From NCBI RefSeq assembly GCF_050948175.1, contig NW_027490146.1, forward strand, positions 620,001 through 684,000: 64,000 bases of DNA, written 5' to 3'. A program made the translations under genes and the position numbers. The notes under the pieces are model-generated. The model was not told the DNA's origin. It was given only the letters and a program-made list of their open reading frames with translations, and did not search any database. This document shows positions 11,931 to 27,297 of this stretch, piece after piece. This DNA is from Xylocopa sonorina. Its lineage: Eukaryota > Arthropoda > Insecta > Hymenoptera > Apidae. How positions within the stretch are numbered: position 1 is the first letter of the stretch; each line of letters begins with the position of its first letter.

Positions 11931-14900
11931 CGATGCGGAGATATCTGCAAAGGCTATTTCCTAGCATGGAAATGTCACATTTACATTCTTTTGAAGTGAA
12001 TACCAGGTGTACATGACACATCCCAATGAATATTATATCTTATCACGAAACATAGAAATGAGATGCGATATCGAGATATAAGTAGCATTAGAACTCTATT
12101 GCTACCATACGTAGACATCTGAATACGCTATTTCCTAGCAGGGAAGTGTCGCATTTACATTCTTTTGAAGTGAATTCGAGGTATACATGACACTTCGGAA
12201 TGAATATTATATCTTATCATGTAACATAGAAGAGAGATGCGATTTCGCGTTTTAAGAAGCATTAGAACTCTATGGCCTCGATGCGGAGACATCTGCAAAC
12301 GCTATTTCCTAGCATGGAAGTGTCGCACTTACATTCTTTTTAAGTGAATACGAAGTGTACATGACACTTCGCAATGAATATTATATCTTATCACGAAACA
12401 TAGAAATGAGATGTGTTATCGCGATTTAAGTAGCATTAGAACCCTTTTGCTACGATAGGTAGACATCTGAATACGCTATTTCCTAGCAAGGAAGTGTCGC
12501 ATTTACATTCGTTTGGAGAGAAGACGAGGTATACATGACACTTCGGAATGAATATTATATCTTATCATGAAACATAGAAGAGAGATGTGATATCGCGTTT
12601 TGAGAAGCATTAGAACTCTACTGCTACGATACATAGATATCTGGAATCGCTATTTCCTAGCAAGGAACTACCGCATTTACATTCTTTTGATGTGAATACG
12701 AAGTATACACGACACATCGCAATGAATATTATATATTATCCTGAAACATAGAAATGAGATGCGATATCCCGTTTGAAGGAGCACTAGAACACTATTGCTT
12801 CGATACGTAGACGTCTGCAAACGCTATTTCCTAGGAAGGATGTGTCGAATTTACATTCATTTGAAGTATATGCGAGGTATAAGTGACACTTCGCAATGAA
12901 TATTATATCTTATCATAAAACATCGAAATGTAATGCGATATCGCGTTTTGAGAAGCATTAGAACTCTATTGCTTCGATACGTAGACATCTGAGAACGCTA
13001 TTTCCTAGAGAGGAAGTGTCGCACTTACATTCATTTGAAGTGTATGCGAGGTATACCATGACACATCGCAATGAATATTATATCTTACCATGAAACATAG
13101 CAGTGAGTTGCGATATCGCGTTTTAACAAGCAATAGAACTCTATTGCTACGTTACGTAGACATTTGAAAAGCTATTTCCTAGCATGGAAGTTTCGCTTTT
13201 ACAATGTTTTGAAGTGAATACGAGGTATACTTCACACTCAAAAATGAATATTATATCTTATCATGAATCATAGAAATGAGATGCGATATCTCGATTTAAG
13301 AAGCATTAGAACTCTATTGCTTCAATACGTAGATATCTGAAAACGCTATTTCCTAGCAAGGAATTGTCGCATTTACATTCATTTGAAGTGTATGCGAGGT
13401 ATACATGACACTTCGCAATGAACATTATATCTAATCATGAAACGTAGAATCGGAATTCGATATCGCGTTTTGAGAAGCACTAGAACTCTATTGCTACGAT
13501 ACGCAGACATCTGCAGACGATATTTCCTAGCAAGGAAGTGTTGCATTTACATTCTTTCGAAGTGAATACGAGGTATACATGACACTTCGCAATGAATATT
13601 ATATCTTATCATGAAGCATAGAAACGAGATGCGATATCGCGTTTTGAGAAGCATTAGAACTCTATTGCTACGATACGTAGTCATCTGCAAACGCTATTTC
13701 CTAGCAAGGAAGATTCGCATTTACATTCTTTTGAAGTGAATACGAGGTACACATGACACTTCGCAATGAACATTGTATCTTATCACGTAACATAGAAGTG
13801 AGATGCGATATCGCGATCTAAGAAGCATAAGAACTCTATTACTACGATACGTTGGCATCTGCAAACGCTATTTCCTAGCAAGGAATAGTCGGATTTACAT
13901 TCTTTTGAAGTGAATACGAGGTATACATAACACTTCGCAATGAATATTATATCTTATCATGTAACATAGAAGTGAGATGCGATATCGCGTTTTAAGAAGC
14001 ATTAGATCCCTATTGCCTCGATGCGCAGATATCTGCAAACGCTATTTCCTAGCAAGGATGTGTCGCATTTACATTCGTTTGGAGCGAATACGAGGTATAC
14101 ATGACACTTCGCAATGAATATTATATCTTATCATGAAACATAGAAGAGAGATGCGATATCGCGTTTTAAGAAGCATTAGAACTCTATTGCCTCGACGAGT
14201 GGAGATTTGCAGACGCTATTTCCTGGCATGGAAGTGTCGCACTTACATTCTTCTGAAGTGAATACGTGGTATACATAACACTTCGCAATGAATACTACAT
14301 CTTATCACGAAACATATAAATGAGATGTGATATCGCGATCTATGTTGCATTAGAACGCTATTGCTACGATACGTAGACATCTGCAAACGCTATTTCCTAG
14401 CAAGCAATAGTCGCATTTACATTCTTTTGAAGTGAATACGAGGTATACATGATACTTCGCAAAGAATATTATATCTTATCATGAAACATAGATATGAGGT
14501 GCGAAATCTCGTTCTGAGACGCATTAGAACTGTATTTCTACGATACGTAGACTTCTACAAACGCTATATCCTAGGAAGGAAGTGTCGCATTTACATACTT
14601 TGAAGTGAATACGAGGTATACATGACACTTCGCAATGAATATTATATCTTATCGTGAAACATAGAAATAAGATGCGATATCGCGATTTAAGAAGCATTAG
14701 AACACTATTGCTTAGATACGTAGAACATAAAAACGAGATGCGATATCGCGATTTAAGAAGCTTTAGAACTTTATTGCTTCGATACGTAGACATCTGCCAA
14801 CGCTATTTCCTAGCAAAGAAGTGTCTCATTTACAATCTTTTGTAGTGAATAGGAGAAATACATAACGCTCCACAATGACTATTATACCTTATCATGAAAC

Positions 14901-16556
14901 ATAGGATGGAGATGCGATATCGCGTTTTGAGAAGCATTAGGTTTCTATTGCTACGATACGCAGACATCTGCAAACGCTATTTCCTAGCATGGAAGTGTCG
15001 CATTCACATTCTTTTGAAGTTAATGCGAGGTATACATGACACTTTGCAATGAATATTATATCTTATTTCGAAACATAGAAGTAGGATGCGATATCGCGAT
15101 TTAAGAAGCATTAGAACATTATTGCTTCGATACGTAGACATCTGCAAACGCTATATCCTAGCATGGAAGTGTCGCATTTACATTCTTTCGAAGTGAATAC
15201 GAGGTATACATGACACTTCGCAATGAATATTATACCTTATCACGAAACATAGAAATGAGATGCGATATAGCGATTTAAGAAGCACTAGAACTCTATTGGT
15301 ACGATACGTGGACATCTGCAAACGTTATTTCCTAGCAAGGAAGTATCGCATTTACATTCTTTTGAAGTGAATACGAGGTATACAAAACACTTCGCAGTGA
15401 ATATTATATCTTACCATGAAACATAGAAATGAGGACCGATATCGCGTTTTAAGAAGCATTAGATCTCCCTTGCAACGAAACGTAGACATCTGCAAACGCT
15501 ATTTCCCAGCAAGGAAGTGTCTCATTTACAATCTTTTGAAGTGGATATGAGGTATACATACCACTGCACAATGAATATTATATCTTGTCATGAAATATAG
15601 TAATGCGGGGCGATACTGCGTTTTAAGAAGCATTAGAACACTATTGTTATGATACGTAGACATCTGCGAACGCTCTTTCCTACTATGGAAGTGTCGCATT
15701 TACATTCTTTTGATGTGAAAACGATGTAGACATAACACTCATCAATGAATATTATATCTTATCACGAAACATAGAAATGAGATGCGATATTGCGTTTTAA
15801 GAAGCTTTGAATTCCATTGCTTCGATACGTAGACATCTACAAACGCTACTTTCTAGAAAGGAAGTGTCGCATTAACATTCTTTTGAAGTGAATACGAGGT
15901 TATACATGACACATCGCAATGAATATTATATCTTATCATGAAACTTAGAAATCAGATGCGATATCTCGTTTTAAGAAGCACTATAACTCTATTGCTTCGA
16001 GACTTAGACATCTGCAAACGCTACTTCGTAACAAGGAAGTGTCGCGTTTACATTCTTTTGAAGTGAATGCGAGGTATACATATCACTGCGCAATGAATAT
16101 TGCATCTTATCATGAAACATAGGATTGAGATGCGGTATCCCATTTTAAGAAGAATTAGAACTCTATTGCTACGATTCGTAGATTTTTGCAAACGCTATTT
16201 CCTACCAAGGAAGTGTCGCATTTACATTCATTTGAAGTGAATACGAAGTATACATGACACTTCGCAACGAATTTTACATGTTATCATGAAACATAGAAAT
16301 GAGATGCGATATTGCGTTTTAAGTAGCATTAGAACTCTATTGCTACGATACGTAGATATCTGGAAACGCTATTTCCTAGCAAGGAAGTGTCGCACTTATA
16401 TTAATTTGAAGTGAATACGAAGTATACATGACACTTCGCAACGAATATTACATGTTATCACGAAACACAGAAATCAGATGCTATATCCCATTTTAAGAAG
16501 CATTAGAACACTATTGCTTGGATACGTAGACATCAGCAAACGCTATTTCCTAGCAA

Positions 16557-17270
16557 GGAACTGTCGCATTCACCATCACTTGAAGTGTATGAGAGGTATA
16601 CATGACACTTCGCACTGAATATTATATATTATCATGAAACATATATATGAGATGCGATATCGCGAACTAGCAAGCTTTAGAAACCTATTGCTTCGATACG
16701 TAGACATATGCAAACTCTATTTCCTAGCAAGGAATTGTAGCACTTACATTATTTTGAAGTGAATACTAGATATACATATCACTGCACAATGAATATTATA
16801 TCTTATCATGGAACATAGAAATGAGTAGCGATATCGCGTTTTGAGAAGCATTAGAACACTATTGCTTCGTTACGTAGACATATGCAAGCGGTACTTCCTA
16901 GCAAGGAAGTGTTGCATTTACATTGTTTTGAAAGGAATACGAGACTTACATGACACTTCGCAATGAATATTATATCTTATCATGTAACATTGAAATGAGA
17001 TGCGATATGACGATTTAAGAAGCATTAGAATTCTATTGCATCGATATGTAGATATCTGCAAACGCTATTTCCTAGCAAGGAACTGTCGCATTCACCATCA
17101 TTTGAAGTGTATGAGAGGTATACATGACACTTCGCACTGAATATTATATATTATCATGAAACATATATATGAGATGCGATATCGCGAACTAGCAAGCTTT
17201 AGAAACCTATTGCTTCGATACGTAGACATATGCAAACGCTATTTCCTAGCAAGGAATTGTAGCACTTACA
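16557..17270 (+). repeat. Higher-order repeat, 3-monomer period (522 bp)
   Basis: The rare monomer with GGAACTGTCGCATTCACCAT and GCGAACTAGCAAGCTTTAGA occurs at 16557 and 17079, 522 bp apart (3 x 174). It carries the same private changes, such as GTGTATGAGAGGTATACATG and CATATATATGAGATGCGAT, in both copies. Confidence 0.75.
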
Positions 17271-20177
17271 TTATTTTGAAGTGAATACTAGGTATACATA
17301 ACACTGCACAATGAATATTATATCTTATCATGGAACATAGGAAGGAGATGCGATATCGCGTTTTAACAAGCGTTAGAACTCTATTGCTATGATACGTAGA
17401 CACCTACAAACGCTATTTCCTAGCAAGGAAGTTACGCATTTACATTCTTCTGTTGTGAATACGAGGTATACATAACACTGCACAATGAATATTACATGTA
17501 ATCATGAAACACAGAAATGATATGCGATATCGCGATTTAAGAAGCTTTAGAACACTATTGCTTCGATACGAAGACATCTGCAAACGCTATTTCCTAGCAA
17601 GGAAGTGTCGCATTTACATTATTTTGAAGTGAGTACGAGGTAGACATGACACTTCGCAATGAATATTATATCTTAACATGAAGCATAGAAATGAGATGCG
17701 ACATCGCGTTTTGAGAAGCATTAGAACTCTATTGCTAGGATACGTAGATATCTGCAAACGCTATTTCCTAGCAAGGAAGTGTCGCATTTACATTCTCTTG
17801 AAGTGAATACGAGGTATACATAACACTCCGCAATGTATATTATATCTTATCATGAAACATAGAAATGAAGTGCGATTTCGCGGTTTAGGAGGCATTAGAA
17901 TTCTATTGCTACGATACCTAGACATCTGCAAACGCTACTTCCTTGCAAGGAAGTGTCGCAATTACAATCTTTAGAAGTGAATACGAGGTATACATGACAC
18001 CTGGCATTGAATATTATATGTATTCATGAAACATAGAAGTGAGATGCGATATCGCATCTTAAGAAGCATTAGAAACCTATTGCTACGATACGCAGACATC
18101 TGCAGTCGCAATTTCCTGGCATGGAAGTGTCGCGTTTACATTCTTTTGAAGTGAGTACGAGGTGTACATGACACCTCGCATTGAATATTATATGTATTCA
18201 TGAAACATAGAAATGAGATGCGATATCGCTTCTTAAGAAGCATTAGAAACCTATTGCCACGATACGCAGACATCTGCAGACGCAATTTCCTGGCAAGGAA
18301 GTGTCGCGTTTACATTCTTTTGAAGTGAATACAAGGTATACATAACACTCCACAATGAATACTATATCTTATCATGAAACATAGAGATGAGATGCAATAT
18401 GGCGATTTAAGGAGCATTGGAATTCTGTTGCTTCGATACGTAGACATCTGCAAACGCTATTTCCTAGCAAGGAAGTGTCGCATTTACATTCTTTTGAAGT
18501 GAATACTAGCTGTACATAACACTGCACAATGAATATTATATCTTATCATGAAACATAGGAATGAGGTGCGATATCGCGTTTTAACAAGCGTTAGTACCCT
18601 ATTGCTATGATACGTAGGCACCTACAAACGCCATTTCCTAGCAAGGAAGTGTCGCATTTACATTCTTTTGAAGTGAGTACGAGGTATACATGACACTTCG
18701 CAATGAATATTATATCTTAACATGAAGCATAGAAATGAGATGCGACATCGCGTTTTGAGAAGCATTAGAACTCTATTGCTACGATACGTAGATATCTGTA
18801 AACGCTATTTCCTGGCAAGGAAGTGTAGCATTTACATTCATTTGAAGTGTATGCGAGGTATACATAACACTTCGCAATGAATATTATATATTATCATGAA
18901 ACATAGAAATGAGATGCGATATCGCGAATTAGCAAGCTTTAGAACTCTATTGCTTCGATATGTAGAAATCTGCGAAAGCTATTTCCTAGTAAGGATGTGT
19001 CGCATTTACATTCTTCTGAAGTGAATACGAGGTATACATAACACTCCACAATGTATAATATATTTTATCATGAAACATAGAAATGAGGAGCGATTTCGCG
19101 CTTTAGGTGGCATTAGAATTCTATTGCTACGATACGTAGACATCTGAAAACGCTATTTCCTAGCAAGGAAGTGTCGCATTTACATTCATTTGAAGTGAAT
19201 ACGAGGCATACATGAATGTTCGCGATGAATATTATATATTATCATGAAACATAGTAATGAGAAGTGATATCGCGTTTTGAGAAGGATTAGAACTCTAATG
19301 CTACGATACGTAGACTTCTGCAAACGCTATTTCCTAGCAAGGAAGTGTCGCATTTACATTCATTTGAAGTATAGACGAGATATACACAACACTGTACAAT
19401 GAATATTATATCTTATCATGAAACATAGAAATGAGATGCGATATCGCTTTTTGAGAAGCATTAGAACTCTATTGCTTCGATACGTAGACATCTGCCAACG
19501 CAATTTCCTAGCAAGGAAGTGTCGCATTTACATTCTTTTGAAAGGAATACGAGGCATACATGACACTTCGCAATGAATATTATATCCTATCATGAAACAT
19601 AGGAATGAGATGCGATATGACGATTTAAGAAGCATAAGAACTCTATTGCTTCGGTACGTAGACATCTGCCAAGGCTCTTTCCTAGCAAGGAAGTGTCGCA
19701 TTTACATTCATTTGAAGTGTATGCGAGGTATACATGACACTTCGCAGTGAATATTATATATTATTATGAAACATAGAAATGAGAAGCGATATGGCGATTT
19801 AAGAAGCATTAGATCCCTATTGCTTCGATACGTATACATCTGCAATCGCTACTTCCTAGCAAGGAAGTGTCGCATTTACATTCTTTTCAACTGAATACGA
19901 GGTATGCATAACACTGCACAATGAATATTATATCTTATCATGAAACATAGGAATGAGATGCGATATCGCTTTCTGAGAAGCACTAGAACTCTATTGCTTC
20001 GATACTTAGACATCTGCAAACGCTATTTCCTAGCATGGAAGTGACGCATTTACATTCTTTTCAAGTGAATACAAGGTATACATGACACTTCGCAATGAAT
20101 ATTATATCTTATCGTGAAACGTAGGAGTGAGATGCGATATCGCGTCTTAACAAGCATTAGAACTCCATGGCTTCTAT

Positions 20178-21172
20178 TGTCACGTCACGAGGGTGGAAAA
20201 TTTCCGCTTTACTCGGAGACGACACGCAGCCAATTTGCGGAAACGGCTCGCTTAATTGCGACTAATGCCGGGTTCTTTCCGTGGGACAACGAACGCTTTT
20301 AGGAACACGCTAACGCTGTAAATGTGGAAAAAACCGACCTTTGCCGTCTTGATAGCGAACAAATCAATATTCTTTCTTGAGATATCTCTGCTTACACTGT
20401 ACTTTCCCTAAGACTAAGTTAAAAGTAGACTTAATTGTTTAAAATTGGAATTAGAACTAGACTCGATGATTGGAATTGAACTTGAATTTAGAATAGAATT
20501 ACGAACACCTCTGACTAAGGTGGATAATAGCCCGTAGGCATTAGAGCTGTCTAATGAAGAAAGCTTGGAACGAGGCTCGGAGAAGACTGACTCTCCGATC
20601 GCGGGTCCGCAACCTCCTTAGGGCGCGTGGCGCGCGAGTCGCTGGAGCCCGGAGTGGGGTGGCCGCTCGGCCCGCGCAGTGGGGCGGCCGGTCGGAGTGG
20701 AGCGCGGCTCGCGTTACGCGTGAGCCGCGCGCGTCGGACGCCCGCTCGAACGTAACGCAACCTATAATTACAGATATTTACGTTGATCTTAGAAGCTATG
20801 TGTGTGTTGTCTGCGTATGTACAATGTATGTGTCGAGTACTTAGATCTAGAGTACGATTTACGAATATATACTTTGGAAATAGGAATAACGCTGTAATGG
20901 TGTAGCTGATTCGCTGCTGTGCCCAGTGGTCCAGTCGTCTGGTTGGATGCTGCATCTTTCCTGGCTCTGGAAATGCTGCACGTTGTCACACGGTCGATCG
21001 GTCGAACTCCTAGGTCTTCGTACCTTGACAGCAGCCTTGGCTCGGCGGACGTGGTGTATGTTTGGTTGTGGTGGCGCTCGTCCCGTGTGCTTAGGTGCAG
21101 CTACGGTGAGTACGTCGCTGCCGGAGCTGTGGGAGGCGCTGGGGGATGGAAGGCAGTACGCGAGACGTTACA
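20178..21172 (-). mobile_element. LTR-like element Z1 (internally deleted copy)
   Basis: A 995-bp insert with ends TGTCACGTCACGAGG and CGAGACGTTACA. Its reverse complement is nearly identical to Z2 over the shared parts. Z1 lacks about 581 bp present in Z2 (31204-31785). The deletion joint lies in the 4-bp microhomology GCTT that borders the missing part at both ends. The segment 20560-20760 is strongly GC-rich. The two reciprocal frames at 20551-20955 and 20554-20844 are opposite-strand readings of this GC-rich stretch and show no domain. Left flank is satellite A, right flank satellite B. Its own flanks show no target duplication, but one appears when they are paired with those of Z2. LTR or solo-LTR nature is inferred from the TG...CA ends and the 4-5-bp duplications. 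Confidence 0.75.
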
Positions 21173-22429
21173 CTAGGAAATAGCGTTTGCAGATGTCCAC
21201 GTACCGAAGCAATAGAGTTCTAATGCTTCTTAAATCGTCATACCGCATCTCGTTTCTATGTTTCATAATAAGATATAATATTCATTGCGAAGTGTCATGT
21301 ATACCTCGTATTCCTTTAAAAAAAATGTAAATGCGACACTTCCTTGCAAGGAAATAGCGTTTGCAGACGTCTACGTATCGTGGCATTAGAGTTCTAATGC
21401 TTCTTAAATCGCAATATCGCATCTCATTTCTATGTTTCATAATAAGATATAATATTCATTGCGAAGTGTCATGTATACCTCGTATTCCTTTAAAAAGAAT
21501 GTAAATGCGACACTTCCTTGCAAGGAAATAGCGTTTGCAGACGTCTACGTAACGTGGCATTAGAGTTCTAATGCTTCTTAAATCGCAATATCGCATCTCA
21601 TTTCTATGTTTCATGATAAGATATAATATTCATTGTGCAGTGTTATGTATACCTCGTATTCACTTCAAAAGAATGTAAATGCGACACTTCCTTGCTAGGA
21701 AGTAGCGTTTGCAGATGTCTACGTATCGAAGTAATAGAGTTCTAATGCTTCTTAAATCGTCATACCGCATCTCATTTCTATGTTTCATGATAAGATATAA
21801 TATTCATTGTGAAGTGTCATGTATACCTCGTATTCCTTTCAAAAGAATGTAAATGCGACACTTCCTTGCTAGGAAGTAGCGTTTGCAGATGCCTTCGTAT
21901 CGAACCAATAGACATCTAATGCTTCTTAAATCGCCATATCGCATCTCATTTCCATGTTTCATGATAAGATATAATATTCATTGTGCAGTGTTATGTATAC
22001 CTCATATTCACTTCAAATGAATGTAAATGCGACACTTCCTTGCTTGGAACTAGCGTTTGCAGATGTCTACGTATCGAAGCAATAGTTTTCTAATGCTTCT
22101 TAAATCGTCATATCGCATCTCATATCTACGTTTCATGATAAGATATAGAATTCATTGCGAAGTGTCATGTATAGATCGTATTCCATTCAAAAGAATGTAA
22201 TTGCGACACTTCCTTGCTAGGAAATAGCGTCTGCAGATGTCTACGTATAGAAGCAATAAGGATTTAATGCTTCTTAAATCGCCATATCGCTTCCCATTTC
22301 TATGTTTCATGATAATATATAATATTCACTGCGAAGTGTCATGTATACCTCGCATACACTTCAAACGAACGAAAATGCGACATTTCCTTGCTAGGAAATA
22401 GCGTTTGCAGATGTCTACGTATCGAAGCA

Positions 22430-25400
22430 ATAGTGTTCTAATGCTTCTTAAATCGCGATATCTCATCTGATTTCTATGTTTCATGATAAGATATAATATT
22501 CATTGCGAAGTGTCATGTATACCTCGCATACACCTCAAATGAATGTAAATGCGACACTTCCGTGCTAGGAAATAGAGTTTGCAGATGTCTACGTATCGAA
22601 GCAATAGAGTTCTAAAGCTCCTTAAATCGCGATATCGCATCTCATATCTACGTTTCATGATGATATATAATATTCATTGCGAAATGTCATGTATACCTCG
22701 CATACACTTCAAATGAATGTGAATGCGACAGTTCCTTGCTAGGAAATAGTGTTTGTAGATATCTAGTATGGAAGCAATAGACTTCTAAAGCTTCTTAAAT
22801 CGCGATATCGCATCTCATTTCTATGTTTCGTGATAAGATAAAATGTTCATTGTGCAGTGTTATGTATACCTCGTATTCACCTCAAAAGAATGTAAATGCG
22901 ACACTTCCTTGCCAGGAAATAGCGTTCGCAGATGTCTACGTATCGAAGCAATAGTGTTCTGATGCTTCTTAAATCGCGATATCGCATCTCATTTCTATGT
23001 TTCATGATAAGATATAATATTCATTGTGCAGTGTTATGTATACCTCATATTCACTTCAAATGAATGTAAATGCGACACTTCCTTGCTTGGAACTAGCGTT
23101 TGCAGATGTCTGCGTGTCGAAGCAATAGGGATCTAATGCCTCTTAAATCGCCATATCGCTTCTCATTTCTATGCTTCATGATAAGATATAATATTCATTG
23201 CTAAGTGACACGCATGCCACGCATACACTGAAAAAGAGTGTAAATGCGACACTTCCTTAATATTAAATATCGTTTGCAGATGTCTCCGTATCGAAGCCAT
23301 AGGGGTCTAATGTTTCATAAAACGCGATATCGCATCTCCATTCTGTGTTTCATGATAAGATATAATATTCATTATGCAGTGTTATCTATACCTCGTATTC
23401 ACTTCAATTGAATGTAAATGCGACAATTCCTTGCTACTAAATAGCGTTTCCAGATGTCTACGTATCGTAGCAATAGAGTTCTCATGCTTCTCACAACGCA
23501 ATGTCACATCTCATTTCTACGTTTAATGACAAGATATAATATTCAATACGAAGTGTTATGTATTCCTTGTCTACACTTAAAAGAATGTAAATTCGTCACT
23601 TCCTTCCTCGCAAATAGCGTTTCCAGATGTCTACGTATCGAAGCAGTAGGCTTCCAATGCTTCTTAAAAAGCGATATCACACCTCATTCCTATGTATCAT
23701 GATAAGATATAATATTCATTGCGAAGTGTCATGTATACCACATATTCACTTCAAAGGACTGTAAATGCGACACTACCTTGCTAGGAAATAGCGTTTGCAG
23801 ATATCTACGTATCGTACCAATAGAGTTCTAATGCTTCTTAAAAAGCGAAATCGCTCCTCATTTCTATGCTTCACGATAAGATATAATATTCATTGCGGAG
23901 TGTTATGTATACCTCGTGTTCACTTCAAAAGATTGTAAATGCGACACATCCTTGCTAGGATATAGCGTTTGCAGATGTCTACGTATCGAGGCAATAGAAT
24001 TCTAAACTTCTTAATTCGCGATATCGCATCTCATATCTATGTTTCATGATAATATATAATATTCATTGCGAAGTGTCATGTATACCTCGCATACGCTTCA
24101 AATGAATGTAAATGCGACACTTCCTTCCTAGGAAATAGCGTTTGCAGGTGTCTACGCATCGAAGCAATAGAGTTCTAATGATTCTTATATCGTCATACAG
24201 CTTCTCATATCTACGTTCCTCGATAAGATATAATATTCATTGGGAAGTGTCATGTATACCTCGCATACACTTCAAGTGAATGTAAATGCGACACTTCCTT
24301 GCTAGGAAGTAGCGTTTGCAGATGTCTACGTATCGAAAATATAGAGTTCTAATGCTTTTTAAATCGCGATATCGCATCTCATTTCTATGTTTCATGATAA
24401 GATATAATATTCATTGTGCAGTGTTATGTATATCTCGTCTATACTTCAAATTGAATGTAAATGCGACACTTCCTTGCTAGGAAATAGCGTTTGCAGATGT
24501 CTACGTATCGAAGCAATAGTGTTCTACTGCTTCTTATATCGCGATATCGCATCTCATTTCTATGTTTCATAATAAGATATAATATTCATTGTGCAGTGTT
24601 ATGTATACCTCGTATTCACTTGAAAAGAATGTAAATGCGACACTTCCTTGATAGGAAATAGCGTTTGCAGATGTCTACGTACCGTAGCATTAGAGATCTA
24701 ATGCTTCTCAAAACGCGATATCGCTACTCATTACCATGTTTCATGATAATATATAATATTCATTGTGGAGTGTTATGTATACCTCGTATTCACTTCAAAA
24801 GAATGTAAATGCGACACTTCCTTGCTAGGAAATAGCGTTTGCAGATGTCTACGTATCGAAGCAATAGAGCTCTAATGCTTCTTAAAACGGGATATCGCAT
24901 CTCATTCCTATGTTTCATGATAAGATATAATATTCATTGCGAAGTGTCATGTATACCTCGCATACACTTGAAATAAAAGTAGATGCGACACTTCCTTCCA
25001 AGGAACTAGAGTTTGCAGATGTCTACGTATGGAAGCAATAGAGTTGTAATGCTCCTTTGAACGCGATATAGCCTGCCATTGCCATGTTTGATGATAATAT
25101 ATAATACTCATTGCGAAGTGTCTTGTATACCTCGGACACACGTAAATGAATGTAAATGCGACTCTCCGTTGCTATTAATTAGCGTTTGCAGATGGCTTAG
25201 TATCGCAGCAATAGTGTTCCAATGCTTCTTAAAACGCGATATCGCATCTCATTTCTATGTCTCATGATAAGATACGATATTCATTGCTAAGTGTTATGTA
25301 TTTTTCGTCTACACTTCAAATGAATGTAAATGCGAGGCTTCCTTGCTAGGAAGTAGCGTTACCAGATGTCTATGTATCGAAACAATAGAGTTCTAATGCT

Positions 25401-27000
25401 TCTTAAAACGAGATGTCGCATCTCATTTCTATGTTTCATGTTAGGATACAATATTCATTGCGAAGTGTCATGTATACCTCATTTTCTCTTCAAAATGATG
25501 TAAATGCGACACTTCCATGCTAGGAAGTAGCGTTTCCAGATGCCTACGTTTCGAAGCAACAGAGTTCTAATGCTTCTTAAAACGGGATATCGCATCTCAT
25601 ATCTATGTTTCATGATAAGGTATAATATTCATTGCGAAGTGTCATGTATACCTCGCATACACATCGAATGAATGTAAATGCGACACTTCCTTGCTAGGAA
25701 ATAGCGTTTGCAGATGTCTACGTATCGAAGCAATAGTGTTCTACTGCTTCTTATATCGCGATATCGCATCTGATTCCTATGTTTCATAATAAGATATAAT
25801 ATTCATTGTGCAGTGTTATGTATACCTCCTATTCACTTGAAAAGAATGTAAATGCGACACTTCCTTGATAGGAAGTAGCGTTTGCAGATATCTACGCATC
25901 GGTGCAATAGAGTTGTAATGCTTCATAAATCGTCATATCGTATCTCATATCTACGTTTCATGATAAGATATAACATTCATTGCGAAGTGTCATGTATACC
26001 TCGTACTCGCTTCAAAATAATGTAAATGCGTCACTTCCTTGTTACGAAGTAGCGTTTGCAGATGTCTACGTATCGAAGCAATAGAGTTCTAATGCTTCTT
26101 AAATCGCCATATTACATCTCATATCAATGTTTCATGATAAGATATAATATTCATTGTGGAGTGTTATGTATACCTCGTATTCACTTCAAAATAATGTAGA
26201 TGCGACACTTTCTTGCTAGGAAATAGCGTTTGCAGATGTCTACGTATCGAAGCAATAGAATTCTAATGCTTCTTAAATCGCCATATCGCATCTCATTCCT
26301 ATGTTTCATGATAAGATATAATATTCATTGCGAAGTGCCAAGTATACCTCGCATACAACTCAATTGAATGTACATGCGACACTTCCTTGCTAGGAAATAG
26401 CGTCTGCAGATGTTTATGTATCGAAGCAATAGTGTTCTAATGCTTCTTAAATCGCGATATCTCATCTGATTTCTATGTTTCATGATAAGATATAATATTC
26501 ATTGCGAAGTGTCATGTATACCTCGCATACACCTCAAATGAATGTAAATGCGACACTTCCGTGCTAGGAAATAGAGTTTGCAGATGTCTACGTATCGAAG
26601 CAATAGAGTTCTAAAGCTTCTTAAATCGCGATATCGCATCTCATATCTACGTTTCATGATGATATATAATATTCATTGCGAAATGTCATGTATACCTCGC
26701 ATACACTTCAAATGAATGTGAATGCGACAGTTCCTTGCTAGGAAATAGTGTTTGTAGATATCTAGTATGGAAGCAACAGACTTCTAAAGCTTCTTAAATC
26801 GCGATATCGCATCTCATTTCTATGTTTCGTGATAAGATAAAATATTCATTGTGCAGTGTTATGTATACCTCGTATTCACCTCAAAAGAATGTAAATGCGA
26901 CACTTCCTTGCCAGGAAATAGCGTTCGCAGATGTCTACGTATCGAAGCAATAGTGTTCTGATGCTTCTTAAATCGCGATATCGCATCTCATTTCTGTGTT
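22430..27000 (-). repeat. Long-range duplication with 23-monomer spacing (about 3999 bp)
   Basis: A run of about 570 bp starting TAGTGTTCTA at 22431 recurs at 26430 with the same private variants. These include GATATCTCATCTGATTTCTA, CTTCCGTGCTAGGAAATAGA, TGTTTGTAGATATCTAGTAT and CCAGGAAATAGCGTTCGCAG. The offset of about 3999 bp is close to 23 x 174 (4002). Confidence 0.8.
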
Positions 27001-27297
27001 TCATGATAAGATATAATATTCATTGTGCAGTGTTATGTATACCTCATATTCACTTCAAATGAATGTAAATGCGACACTTCCTTGCTTGGAACTAGCGTTT
27101 GCAGATGTCTACGTATCGAAGCAATAGTTTTCTAATGCTTCTTAAATCGTCATATCGCATCTCATATCTACGTTTCATGATAAGATATAGAATTCATTGC
27201 GAAGTGCCAAGTATACCTCGCATACAACTCAATTGAATGTACATGCGACACTTCCTTGCTAGGAAATAGCGTCTGCAGATGTTTATGTATCGAAGCA

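Larger units (their letters stand above)
6221..20177 (+). repeat. 174-bp satellite array, orientation A (14 kb)
   Basis: About 80 tandem monomers. The consensus order is CCTAGCAAGGAAGTGTCGCA, TTTACATTCTTTTGAAGTG, AATACGAGGTATACATGACA, CTTCGCAATGAATATTATAT, CTTATCATGAAACATAG, AAATGAGATGCGATATCGCG, TTTTAAGAAGCATTAGAACT, CTATTGCTACGATACGTAG, ACATCTGCAAACGCTATTT, which sums to about 174 bp. The part to about 14.5 kb carries variants such as CCTCGATGCGGAGACATCTG and AGGAATAGTCGCATTT. The part from about 15 kb on instead has ATTCATTTGAAGTGTATGCG. An abbreviated monomer of about 67 bp lies at 14715-14785. The array ends inside a monomer at GGCTTCTAT, next to Z1. Confidence 0.95.
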
